This document shows positions 1 to 8,335 of a DNA stretch of 64,000 bases, one piece after another. Positions within the stretch are counted from its first letter, which is position 1; the number at the start of each line of letters is the position of its first letter. The notes under the pieces were generated by a model. It saw only the letters and a program-made list of their open reading frames with translations, was not told the origin of the DNA and did not search any database. Origin of the DNA: Phycisphaerales bacterium. GTDB taxonomy: Bacteria; Planctomycetota; Phycisphaerae; Phycisphaerales; UBA1924. The position numbers and the translations under genes are program-made. Location of the stretch: positions 1 to 64,000 of the forward strand of contig JAJDCZ010000032.1 of assembly GCA_029260555.1 (NCBI GenBank), written 5' to 3'.

Positions 1-232
1 ATCCTGTGAGAGCGGTGCGGCCATTGATGGCTCCTTCCCGGCCCGGTCCAAGGGCCAGCCGTGAACATACAACGCCACGCCACAAGGCGCAACCGACCAT
101 GCGCCAAACCTGCGCTACGAATTCAGTTGGGCTGCTCTAAAACCAAAGACAAAGTCCTGCACCACCAATCACGAGAATCAAACTCGCTGACAAATCTGAA
201 AAACAGGGGAGAAGGAGGGGGGGAAGGGGGGG
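1..232. other. Left-edge stretch with no supported gene
   Basis: No reading frame here resembles a protein I recognise. A short frame open from the left edge stops at position 64 and could be the last codons of a plus-strand gene outside the window, but about 20 residues are not enough to judge. A 64-codon frame starting at 61 has an unlikely composition and runs into the end of dtd. The right part (206-232) is the G-rich tract listed separately. Confidence 0.4.
206..232. repeat. G-rich tract abutting the dtd stop codon
   Basis: Two runs of seven G separated by AA (GGGGGGGAAGGGGGGG) follow shorter G runs and end next to the stop codon of dtd. On the dtd transcript this reads as a C-rich 3' end. 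The same 16-base core occurs again at 22452-22469, so it is a dispersed element rather than random homopolymer. Function unknown. Confidence 0.6.
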
Positions 233-676
233 TTAGTGTTCGGTGTTCAGGATGAGTGTGACGGGGCCATCGTTGGTCAGTTCTACGAGCATGTGAGCGC
301 CGAAGATGCCTTGCTGTGGCGTGATGCCTTTACTTTCAAGAGCCTCTGCCATGCGCTCAAACATGGGCTTTGCCTGATCTGAAGCCAAGGCGTTATCAAA
401 GCTGGGCCGACGACCCTTTTGACAACACCCTGCAACGGTAAAGTTAGGAACAAGCAAGACCTCGCCTTTGATATCCAGAACCGACCTGTTCATGCGCCGC
501 TGATCATCTGAAAAGATGCGCAAGTTCACAATCTTCTCTGCCATCCAGCCAAGCTGATTCTGCCCATCACCCTCTTCAATGCCCAGAAGCACGACCAGCC
601 CCACACCGATCTGCGCACAAATCTTGTCATCGACGCTGAGGGTCGCCTGAGTAACACGCTGGACAATGGCTTTCAC
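233..676 (-). CDS. dtd: D-aminoacyl-tRNA deacylase (Dtd)
   Basis: Cytoplasmic proofreading enzyme that hydrolyses D-amino acids (and glycine) from mischarged tRNAs. The 147-residue length is normal for Dtd. The N-terminus MKAIVQRVTQATL, the central KGRRPSF block and the C-terminal NDGPVT motif, which contains the Gly-cisPro pair of the chiral selectivity site, are all present. Unusually, the normally conserved Ser-Gln of the S-Q-F-T motif reads Pro-Asn (LVPNFTVAG), although the Thr is kept. The start codon overlaps the end of the upstream S41-like gene by 4 bases, so the two are probably translated from one message. Family assignment is secure; full activity is less so because of the Ser-Gln change. 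Confidence 0.93.
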   Translation of the reverse strand: MKAIVQRVTQATLSVDDKICAQIGVGLVVLLGIEEGDGQNQLGWMAEKIVNLRIFSDDQRRMNRSVLDIKGEVLLVPNFTVAGCCQKGRRPSFDNALASDQAKPMFERMAEALESKGITPQQGIFGAHMLVELTNDGPVTLILNTEH

Positions 677-2583
677 GGGCGAGAAGCTGAGCGTTGTTCT
701 TTGAGCAGGTCCAGTGCACGATCAAGAACCGTATCGGTCTTGCCGAGGATGTCGGTCGCAACCTGGCCTGCAAAAACATCCGGCTCTACGCCTTCGCCTG
801 AAAGCACCGAGCCATCAGTGTTGTAAGTAATCATGGCGGGAATAAATACTTCCGTATTGCTAAACGCCAGTGTGTGCGAATCAACAAGGTCGGTGCCGCC
901 TCGGGCGTGTGTGCCCATGAGTGTGATGTTGTCCATGCCTTTGATCGCAGAGAGAAGAACCGAAGTCCCCGTGTCACAACTTGAGTCCATCAACACAATG
1001 ATGGGGTGCTCATAATGGAAGACCGCAGGATCTTCACTGGCACTGAGCACTGATACATACAACGGGGAAAAGTTTTCTGGCTTCACAGGCTCAAACGCCG
1101 GTGTAAATGTCTTGAGAAACGATTCCGCTACAGCCTGCTCCATCCGGTTCAGACGAGGGTCAGCCTGCTCATAGAGATAAAGATTTGACAAATCTCGAGG
1201 GTTACTGTCTTCATCAAGCATGGGGCGCGAGACGCTGACCACGCGAGGTGCGGATGACGAATCGACCAGATAGGGATAAAGAGCAGCCAGTGCATCCCGT
1301 GAGCCTCCCACATTGCCACGCAAGTCGATGATCAAACCCTGCGTCTCACGGCTCACAGCCATGCTCTTGTGAATCATATCAAACAGACCGGATTTGTTGT
1401 TCATGGTCGCAAGACGGATGTAGCCCGTGTTTCCATCGAGAACTTTGGGCTCGACAGGTTTAGGCCACCAGCCATAGATGGGCTTCCTGGGCGTCAGATC
1501 TCTTTTGATTGTGATGGCGTCGCCCTGATCAGATTCAAGCGTGATCTTGATGGGGTTGGCGTTGCCGACCTTTTCGTTTTCGCTGCGGAGATAGATGAAG
1601 TAACGCATGTTTCTGATGGCGCTGCGTCTTTGACCCGCTTTGGAAGTGTGAGGCGTAATGCGTGCTGCAACATTGAGCCAGTATTCGACCGACTCATCGT
1701 CAAGAGCTGTAATAAACGGGTGCTCATCATCTAGAAAGCCTGAGCGATCAGTCTTAAAAGCCACGAATCTTCCTGATTCGGTCTGCTCAATGAGGAAAGG
1801 AAGGTGTGCTGGCGGAAGAAGCCTTGTCCATCTGCCTACGACAGCCTGCGAATCACCCAGGTAGACAATAAGCCTTGCAATCTGGAGCTGAAAATCACGA
1901 ATGGTGAGTTTGCCTGCGGTGCGCCAGCGGATCGAGTCAGCCATGCGCTGATAATCAAAGGGCTTGTAGCCAAACAGGGCCCAGCGATTTTCTATCAGCC
2001 ATTCGAATTGCTCAAGGTCTCTGGTGGGCGTTGGCGAGCGAATGACATTTGCCCCCACAGCATCGCGTCGCCCGGGCCTTGGTCTGTCTCCCATAAACCA
2101 GTATTCGCTGTCAGGCTCGATCTCCATGTGATCGCGTTGAACGCGCTGATTCTTGGCTTTTTCGAGAAGTTTGAGCCGGGTCGCCTTCCTGCGATAGATC
2201 TGGGCAAGCTGACGCTTGTTTGTGGACATCTGGACATGCCCCTTGACTATCCGATCGCCAGTTTCGATATCTTCCAGCTCCAGGCCGACATAAACACCCG
2301 GTGACTGACCAAGATTTGTCAGGAGAGTGACGACCTTTTCTTCAAAGCCGATCTTCCAATCATCGCCAAACGCACTTCGACTCTCATCCAGCAATGCATC
2401 AAGCGGAACGCTGTCGATGGCTTTGAATCGATACCACTTGCCATCAATCTTCACTTCGGTGCCTTGCTCATTCCAGCGCACCCCCTCAAAGGGTGAAAGC
2501 ATCGACGACGCAAGTTGTGCTGATGCCTGAGAAGCGCCCATGAATACGAGCAGAACCAAAACCAGAGCGTGAATCGCTTTCAT
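673..2583 (-). CDS. Secreted S41-family (C-terminal processing) peptidase-like protein
   Basis: A 636-residue protein with a signal peptide (residues 1-22, ending ASA). The last third matches the S41 tail-specific protease fold: GLIIDLRGNVGGS corresponds to the conserved IDLRGNGGG strand, and IVLMDSSCDTGTSV to the segment that normally carries the nucleophilic Ser (GCFSATDIF type), followed by LMGTHARGGTD. At the nucleophile position I read Thr rather than Ser, so proteolysis is uncertain. The N-terminal 350 residues match no domain I recognise. A good ribosome site (AAGGAG) lies 8 bases before the ATG. It is first in a two-gene unit with dtd. It is probably a periplasmic protease or a binding-only relative. 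Confidence 0.75.
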   Translation of the reverse strand: MKAIHALVLVLLVFMGASQASAQLASSMLSPFEGVRWNEQGTEVKIDGKWYRFKAIDSVPLDALLDESRSAFGDDWKIGFEEKVVTLLTNLGQSPGVYVGLELEDIETGDRIVKGHVQMSTNKRQLAQIYRRKATRLKLLEKAKNQRVQRDHMEIEPDSEYWFMGDRPRPGRRDAVGANVIRSPTPTRDLEQFEWLIENRWALFGYKPFDYQRMADSIRWRTAGKLTIRDFQLQIARLIVYLGDSQAVVGRWTRLLPPAHLPFLIEQTESGRFVAFKTDRSGFLDDEHPFITALDDESVEYWLNVAARITPHTSKAGQRRSAIRNMRYFIYLRSENEKVGNANPIKITLESDQGDAITIKRDLTPRKPIYGWWPKPVEPKVLDGNTGYIRLATMNNKSGLFDMIHKSMAVSRETQGLIIDLRGNVGGSRDALAALYPYLVDSSSAPRVVSVSRPMLDEDSNPRDLSNLYLYEQADPRLNRMEQAVAESFLKTFTPAFEPVKPENFSPLYVSVLSASEDPAVFHYEHPIIVLMDSSCDTGTSVLLSAIKGMDNITLMGTHARGGTDLVDSHTLAFSNTEVFIPAMITYNTDGSVLSGEGVEPDVFAGQVATDILGKTDTVLDRALDLLKEQRSASRP

Positions 2584-2746
2584 CGAGAGAACTCCTTGTT
2601 GATCAGCACAATCCTAGACCCGCCGCCTTGCCCCGAACCACCCCCCACTCTCAGGCCCAGTTCCACAATTTCCCTGCCACCAGTGATACCCGCCAATCGG
2701 GCTCTGGTTGATGAGCTTGACCTATAGAAACAACGAGTGCACCTGC

Positions 2747-4174
2747 TCAACGGGCATCAGGTGCTTCAGCGATGGCTTCAGCAGAATCGGCTTCATCACT
2801 CTCGCCCTGGACAAAGGCTTTGCCTCTGTAGAACTGCGAGAAAATGATAAAGGCGATTGCTGTTATAAATACCAGCCCCGTGAAGAACCAGTAATATTTG
2901 TCGCCTTCAAGAAACGAGTTTCCTTCGCTATCTTTAAAGACATCAAGGATCAGATTCACGCCTGCGGTAAAGAAGTTACCCAGCGAAACGCCCAGAAAGT
3001 AAACGCCCATGATAAACGATTTCATTCGCTTTGGTGCCTGGGTATACGCAAACTCAAGGCTCGTGATTGAAACAAGCACTTCACCAGCTGTCAATACCAG
3101 ATAGGCGAGGAACTGCCAGGCAATGTTGGGTTGATTCCCGTTTTGAATGCTGATTTCAATGAGGCCACTGATCGAAAAGGCTGCGGTTGTCATGAACAAC
3201 CCAGCGCCAATTTTTCGCAGCGGGGTAACTTTAACAAACTTGCCCACCAGTGGGTACACCACATAAGCAAAGGTTGGAATAAGCACAAGAATAAGAATGG
3301 GATTGACCATTTGAACTTGAGATTCGAGCCAGTGAACCCCCAGGAACTGCCGGTCCATGTGTTGAGCCTGAAGAACCCAAGCTGATCCTGTCTGATCAAA
3401 CAGTGCCCAGAATACAGGGATAAAAATCAGAAACAAAGGCGAGAGATTCAGCAATGCACGCTTGCCATCAGCGCTGAATGTTTCGCTGAAAAACTTTTTA
3501 CTTCCAGATGGCTGAATGTGGATAAACCGGTGTCTGCCCAGCCAGAATACAAAGGTGGCAAGTGCCATTAAAACACCCGGTACGCCAAAGGCCAGCCATG
3601 GACCAACAAGCTCTAGAAAGAGTGGTGTCAAGAATGAACTGGCCGCTGCACCAACATTGATGGAAAAGTAAAACCAGCTGAACACCTGAGATATGAGGTG
3701 TTTGTTTTTGTCGCCAAACTGATCGCCAACATGGGCACTCACGCAAGGTTTGATCGCCCCCGCCCCCACCGCAATAAATGCCAGACCCGCATAAAGCCAA
3801 ATGCTCATTGGCATGTTCATGCTCGGAGCGATGTCCATCACTGCAAGACAACCATGGCCAATGCAATACAACAGCGAGAGGAAAAGTATGGTCCTGTATT
3901 TCCCCAGAAAGACATCCGCGACTATTGCACCGAGCAGCGGGAAGAAGTATGCAGCCCCCGTAAACAGGTGGTAGACACTCTTGGCCTGCTCATCGTTTAA
4001 AAAGGCATCGTTGCCTGTTGCATCAAGCATGTACTTGGTCATGAAGATGACAAGGATGCCTTTCATGCCATAGAAGCTGAACCGTTCAGCAACTTCGTTG
4101 CCGATGATGAAGGGAATGCCTCGAGGCATCTTTGTGCTGGGCAACGGCGAAGTGAGATAAGGCTTGTCTGCCAT
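2747..4174 (-). CDS. POT/PTR2-family proton-dependent oligopeptide transporter
   Basis: Inner-membrane symporter of the major facilitator superfamily that imports di- and tripeptides with protons. The family signature ExxERFxYYG appears as NEVAERFSFYGMKG near residues 26-39, and the protein has about 12 to 14 hydrophobic segments over 475 residues, typical for POT. Conserved family blocks such as GAGAIKPCVSAHVGDQF and the W-F-Y-F-S-I-N-V-G block are also visible. The charged, alanine- and glutamate-rich C-terminus is cytoplasmic. It stands alone between the S41-like gene and signal peptidase I, in the same direction as both but with gaps of about 140-160 bases. Confidence 0.93.
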   Translation of the reverse strand: MADKPYLTSPLPSTKMPRGIPFIIGNEVAERFSFYGMKGILVIFMTKYMLDATGNDAFLNDEQAKSVYHLFTGAAYFFPLLGAIVADVFLGKYRTILFLSLLYCIGHGCLAVMDIAPSMNMPMSIWLYAGLAFIAVGAGAIKPCVSAHVGDQFGDKNKHLISQVFSWFYFSINVGAAASSFLTPLFLELVGPWLAFGVPGVLMALATFVFWLGRHRFIHIQPSGSKKFFSETFSADGKRALLNLSPLFLIFIPVFWALFDQTGSAWVLQAQHMDRQFLGVHWLESQVQMVNPILILVLIPTFAYVVYPLVGKFVKVTPLRKIGAGLFMTTAAFSISGLIEISIQNGNQPNIAWQFLAYLVLTAGEVLVSITSLEFAYTQAPKRMKSFIMGVYFLGVSLGNFFTAGVNLILDVFKDSEGNSFLEGDKYYWFFTGLVFITAIAFIIFSQFYRGKAFVQGESDEADSAEAIAEAPDAR

Positions 4175-4312
4175 CAGGTTGGTTCCATCAAAAACAAGTT
4201 TGGTCTATGGGACATTGGGTCTGAGCTTTAGAGCCAGATCTGAGCCAAGAGAATACACAATTTACTGCTCAAAATGGGAATCCCATCAACAAAATGTTGA
4301 TTCTGGCTCAGC

Positions 4313-5071
4313 TCAGGGGATCTTTCGGAAAAAACGACCCCATCTGGGCATGAACTTGCGCTCTTTGTCCACCGAGAGCAAGACCAGACTCGACCGCCCG
4401 AGAATTTCATCGCGAGGCATAAATCCAAAGGATCGAGAGTCTGCACTGCGATCACGATTGTCACCCATCACGATGTATTCACCCCCCGGCACAGTCACAG
4501 GCCCAAAGTTCCTGGGCGAAGGTGCCATAGGCGTCAGCATGACCGGATGCTCAATCTCACCCAGGTGTTCGCTGGTGAATCTGTGATTGGCACGCTCGTT
4601 GGCATTAATCTGCTTTGAAAAAAACGCATCCAGATCGCCATACTCCAAAGGCTGATCGTTGATGGTCAGTTTGTTGCCGATGAGCTGAACAACATCCCCG
4701 GGCCCGGCAATCACACGCTTGACCAGCCTGGTGCCATCCTTGGGTGAGAAACAGATCACCACATTGCCAGGCTTTGGCGAGTTCCAGCGACCAATCCACT
4801 TCTTCGTGAAAGGCACACGCACACCAAAGGCGAGCTTGTTCACAAAGATGCGATCGCCCGGCATGATGGTCGGCTCCATCGAACCCGTGGGAACATCGTT
4901 CCAGTCAACAACCACCGAACGAAAGGTACTGAAAACCACAGCCACGATCGCAAATGGAAGAATCCACTCATGCCAGAACTTGTGCCAGCCATTCTTGTAA
5001 ACCCGAGGCGGCTTTTTTTCTTTTCTCGATTTTTGAGAGTGCTGTTGAAGTTTCTTGTCGCGATCCATCAA
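4313..5071 (-). CDS. lepB: Signal peptidase I
   Basis: Membrane-bound Ser-Lys protease that removes signal peptides from exported proteins. There is one N-terminal membrane segment (about residues 35-55) after a very basic cytoplasmic tail. The nucleophile is Ser64 in PTGSMEPT, the general-base Lys is Lys118 in GTRLVKRVIAGPGD, and the C-terminal GDNRDRSADSRSFGF box is complete. The length of 252 residues is normal. Two adjacent ATG codons are possible starts (5071 or 5068), with no effect on function. Many genes in this window encode signal-peptide proteins that would be its substrates. Confidence 0.95.
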   Translation of the reverse strand: MMDRDKKLQQHSQKSRKEKKPPRVYKNGWHKFWHEWILPFAIVAVVFSTFRSVVVDWNDVPTGSMEPTIMPGDRIFVNKLAFGVRVPFTKKWIGRWNSPKPGNVVICFSPKDGTRLVKRVIAGPGDVVQLIGNKLTINDQPLEYGDLDAFFSKQINANERANHRFTSEHLGEIEHPVMLTPMAPSPRNFGPVTVPGGEYIVMGDNRDRSADSRSFGFMPRDEILGRSSLVLLSVDKERKFMPRWGRFFRKIP

Positions 5072-5305
5072 ATGATCCTGTACCAGATGTGTAAAATGCC
5101 AATGAGTTCAAGTTATCGGACTATTTGACGCTGAGGCATTGCCCGTAAACATCTCTTATGAAGAACTGTATGTTCAAAGCACAGTATCGGTTCAATGCTG
5201 CATGTCCAAAACCAGTTCAACCCCCAGCCTGATAGATCACGCTTGATGCGTATAGTAGATATGTATGTCTGATTATTATTCGTATGCCAGATTGTGAGGT
5301 CATTG

Positions 5306-6292
5306 ATGAGCAGGACAGTGTGGGAGCCGCGCCGAATTGGGATTATCGGAGCTGGTGCGATGGGCACGAGTCTGGCAGCGTTTGTAGGCAACCAGATACC
5401 CACGGTGATGGTGTGCCGAAACCCGGCCCGGGCATCAGAACTTTTTGAGCGCGGCGCTCTGGTCCAGGGGCTGGTCGATGCAAACGCCCGCCCCATTGTG
5501 GTCCGCTCCATCGCTGACCTTGAGCGCGTCGGTGGCGTGAGCGTGCTCTTTGTCGCGACCAAAACCACCGCCATTCCTGAAGTGGCTGCTGAACTTGGGC
5601 CTTTGCTTGAAAAAATAAGTGATCATCCTGCTGGCCCGATCGTCGTCAGTTTTCAGAACGGGATTGATCCGGGGCGACAGCTCATTGAACTTCTCAAGTA
5701 TCAGCGAGTGCTTCGCATCGTGTTGAACTTTGCCGGGTCAATGGATGAACTCACCGGGTGTGTGCAATCCACCCTGATTGCACCGCCGAGCTTTATAGGC
5801 GGCGCTGATGGTCAGCTGCAGGTCGAAGCGAACCAGATCGCAACGGTTCTCACCCAGGCTGGCTTTGAAACCAAAGCCGATCCCAGCATTGAAAGGCGCG
5901 TGTGGATCAAGGGGGTCATCAATGCTGCGTTCAACCCCGTCGCAGCACTGGTCAACTCGACGGTCGGGCAACTGCTCAGCTCGCCCGCGAAGGAAATTTC
6001 AACACGCCTGTTACACGAAGGGCAGGCTGTCGCCCAGGCTGAGGGGTTGGATTTTGGCGATGATTTTATGGATCAAGCCTTTGGATTGGTGGAGAAAGCT
6101 CTGAGCCATACGCCAAGCATGGTCTATGACATTCGTCAGGGGCGCGAGAGTGAAGTGGGTCAGCTCAATCGCCAGATCATCGACCATGGCAAACGCCTGG
6201 GTGTTCTCACACCAACCCACGAGATTGTCGATGCTCTGATTGAAACATTTGACTGGAAGGTCTACGCCAAGCTTCAGTTGCCACCCGCCTGA
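5306..6292 (+). CDS. Ketopantoate reductase family (PanE/ApbA-like) dehydrogenase
   Basis: NADPH-dependent reductase of the 2-dehydropantoate 2-reductase family, which makes pantoate for coenzyme A. The N-terminal Rossmann motif is RIGIIGAGAMGTSLA, and the C-terminal half has the family helix with VWIKGVINAAFNPVAALVN, matching the K...N...N pattern of PanE. I chose ATG 5306 because GTGAGG lies 6 bases upstream; a GTG at 5294 would add four residues. The predicted product is 328 residues. Other family members act on different 2-oxoacids, and no other pantothenate genes are nearby, so the exact substrate is not certain. It converges on and overlaps the comEA-like gene by 19 bases. Confidence 0.85.
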   Translation: MSRTVWEPRRIGIIGAGAMGTSLAAFVGNQIPTVMVCRNPARASELFERGALVQGLVDANARPIVVRSIADLERVGGVSVLFVATKTTAIPEVAAELGPLLEKISDHPAGPIVVSFQNGIDPGRQLIELLKYQRVLRIVLNFAGSMDELTGCVQSTLIAPPSFIGGADGQLQVEANQIATVLTQAGFETKADPSIERRVWIKGVINAAFNPVAALVNSTVGQLLSSPAKEISTRLLHEGQAVAQAEGLDFGDDFMDQAFGLVEKALSHTPSMVYDIRQGRESEVGQLNRQIIDHGKRLGVLTPTHEIVDALIETFDWKVYAKLQLPPA

Positions 6293-6711
6293 GCCAAAGG
6301 CCTGATTTTCCGAACCGTCGCAGGACCAATGCCTTTGATCCGCATCAGATCGTCAAGCGATCCAAATGAGCCTTGCGTTTTGCGATCGGTGACAATCGCC
6401 AGTGCCCGCGCAGGGCCAATGCCGGGCAGAAGCTGCAACTGATCGACCGTCGCCACATTGATGTCGATCAGAGCATCAACTGCTGCGAGGCTCTGCTCTG
6501 ACAAAACAACCACAGGCGAAGCTGATGACTGGACCTCTTCAGACGGTGACACTTTGCCAGTGGTCAACGCAGGAGTTCGGGCAGAAAGGGCGGGAACTCG
6601 GCCTGTGATGCTTGTATAGGTGCCCCAGGCTGCGATGCTACCCAGCACCACTATCGCTGCCCATCGGGCGGTGCCACCGGGTGCGTGGTTCTGAGTCGTT
6701 TGATGCGTCAT
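6274..6711 (-). CDS. ComEA-like helix-hairpin-helix protein
   Basis: A 145-residue protein with one N-terminal membrane anchor (about residues 17-35), a linker of about 35 residues rich in Ser, Pro and Thr, and a C-terminal tandem helix-hairpin-helix domain. The two hairpins are LLPGIGPARA and RIKGIGPATV, preceded by INVATVDQLQ, the usual ComEA opening. ComEA proteins bind double-stranded DNA outside the inner membrane during natural transformation, but small HhH proteins of this type are widespread and not all serve competence. The start overlaps the upstream GH10-like gene by 4 bases, suggesting translational coupling. The 3' end overlaps the convergent reductase gene. Confidence 0.85.
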   Translation of the reverse strand: MTHQTTQNHAPGGTARWAAIVVLGSIAAWGTYTSITGRVPALSARTPALTTGKVSPSEEVQSSASPVVVLSEQSLAAVDALIDINVATVDQLQLLPGIGPARALAIVTDRKTQGSFGSLDDLMRIKGIGPATVRKIRPLAQAGGN

Positions 6712-8285
6712 CGGCTGGTTGGTTCGGGTTTACTTCGCGCTGCTGAACTGACAAACGAGCGCAAATCTGCCAGAAGATCAAGCGTCTGGGTTGACTTCAT
6801 GGACTGGCTGTTCAGGTCATACCAGCACACACCCTGGACAAAGCTCTTGGCCGCGATGATGCGGGCGATACAGGCCAGTCGTTCAAGACGGCCCGGCGTG
6901 AGGTTCTCATCAAGCCCGTGGAGGCTTACGAACACAGGACGATCCAGAGCACCGATCCGATCCAGCATGCACGAGATTGACAACTCGTCACGCATGGGTC
7001 TGGCTCCGGTCTGCTCCAGAGGCTCATGCTCAGCCAAATCAACCTCTACTGCCAAAGCATCGATCCTGACACCCGCCTGAAGAACCATGTCCGCGTACAG
7101 CAGCGGCGGAATCGAAGCCCGATTGGTCGCAAAGTATTCGCCAAAGGGTTGTTCGATGCCGAGCTGAATGACCGCCTTGGGCTGAAGCTTGCGCACCAAC
7201 GACACGCACATGCTTGTCAGGTCCATGATCTGATCGAGATCAAAGCGGAAGTTGCTGTTCAAGTGCAGCCCCGAAGCCACGGTCCAGCGCGTGACGGTTC
7301 GCCGATAGCGCGTCACAATGTGGCGAGTATGCTCGTGCATCAGATCGCGCAGCGTCTCGTAGTCGTTCTCCCAGATGTAAAGCCATTCGGGCGTGTTGGC
7401 TTTGGAAAAGTTGACCACAGGCCCCGCAACGACAGGCTTGTGAGCGGTGCGAATGGCCCATTCAATCCAGCGATCCGTGGGACCAAAGGCATACGAACCC
7501 TCGCGAGGCTCCATGTCTACCCAGCGCATGGGCATACATAGAAAATCTGCAATGCGCTCAACCGTGTGTCTGGTCGTGTCGTCAAACAGACCCGGTCTGA
7601 CAGCACACCCGATCTGTGTCCGATCGCCTGGCCGAGCTCCAACCTCACCAGAGCCTTCAGAAACGGAACGCCGGGCCGATTCGATCGCCAGATCACGCGA
7701 TGCGATGATCGCCTGGCATAGCGCTTGTCTGGCAAGGCGGTCCGCTTGCTGGGCAGCCTGTGCATCGGCATCTGAAGGACACGCCACCAGCGCGTCGGTG
7801 AACAGCTGTTGAGCCTGGACAAACCGCTGCATGACAGGGTGCTCACCGGACAGATCAAACAGCGACCAGTCTTCAAGCTTGGTAAGGAATGTCATGATGC
7901 GATGCCGAGCCAGCTCCAGATTGAGCAGGTAAGGCTTTTCACGCCCGGGCAGCAGGCATGTGCGAAGCCAAAGCGTGTCTGGCAACGCATACTCTGGCTC
8001 TGGTGAGAGAGCCTCGGTGCGATATGGCACGACGATCGCAACAGGCTCACCAGCTTTTCTTGTGCAGACAAGCTGGTCGTCTTGCAGCGTGATGGCAACA
8101 TCCGCAGCCATGCCATCCCCGCCCAGTGCGTATGAACCACAGCTTTCAGCTATCGCCCACCCAGAGGGCTGATTGTCACTGGTCTTGAATAATGAAAAAC
8201 TGAGCATGAATACGAACGCTCCAGACTCCTGACATAGCGAGGCCTGACCCAGCACCTTGCTGCGATCACACCGATACCTGAGCAT
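6708..8285 (-). CDS. GH10-like (endo-xylanase family) protein, probably non-catalytic
   Basis: A protein of about 525 residues. An N-terminal beta-rich region with LLPGREKPYLLNLELARHR and LEDWSLFD precedes a region resembling a glycoside hydrolase family 10 barrel: ENDYETLRDLMHEHTRHIV and RYRRTVTRWTV match the GH10 block that normally reads HI...RY...WDVVNE. Here the acid/base Glu position reads WTVASG. The later nucleophile strand (usually ITEFD) appears to read VFVSLHG, so both catalytic glutamates seem absent. I chose ATG 8285 (MLRYRCD) because family relatives I recall begin similarly; a GTG at 8309 is possible but sits inside the purC promoter. There is no signal peptide, so it is probably cytoplasmic. 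Function unknown. Confidence 0.65.
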   Translation of the reverse strand: MLRYRCDRSKVLGQASLCQESGAFVFMLSFSLFKTSDNQPSGWAIAESCGSYALGGDGMAADVAITLQDDQLVCTRKAGEPVAIVVPYRTEALSPEPEYALPDTLWLRTCLLPGREKPYLLNLELARHRIMTFLTKLEDWSLFDLSGEHPVMQRFVQAQQLFTDALVACPSDADAQAAQQADRLARQALCQAIIASRDLAIESARRSVSEGSGEVGARPGDRTQIGCAVRPGLFDDTTRHTVERIADFLCMPMRWVDMEPREGSYAFGPTDRWIEWAIRTAHKPVVAGPVVNFSKANTPEWLYIWENDYETLRDLMHEHTRHIVTRYRRTVTRWTVASGLHLNSNFRFDLDQIMDLTSMCVSLVRKLQPKAVIQLGIEQPFGEYFATNRASIPPLLYADMVLQAGVRIDALAVEVDLAEHEPLEQTGARPMRDELSISCMLDRIGALDRPVFVSLHGLDENLTPGRLERLACIARIIAAKSFVQGVCWYDLNSQSMKSTQTLDLLADLRSFVSSAARSKPEPTSR

Positions 8286-8302
8286 ATCGTTCTGATCCCG
8301 GT

Positions 8303-8330
8303 TTGGCACAAGCGTCCGCGGGGATACGAT
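8303..8330 (+). promoter_or_regulatory. Sigma70-type promoter of purC, likely giving a leaderless mRNA
   Basis: TTGGCA (8303-8308) and TACGAT (8325-8330) are separated by 16 bases. Transcription would begin about 6-7 bases after the -10, which is the ATG of purC at 8336. There is no purine-rich ribosome site before that ATG. Inferred from sequence only. Confidence 0.55.
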
Positions 8331-8335
8331 AGACC

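Noticed and set aside
4284-4301. Short hairpin ATCAACA/TGTTGAT after the lepB stop
   Set aside because: A seven-base AT-rich stem with no T-run directly after it; termination not supported.
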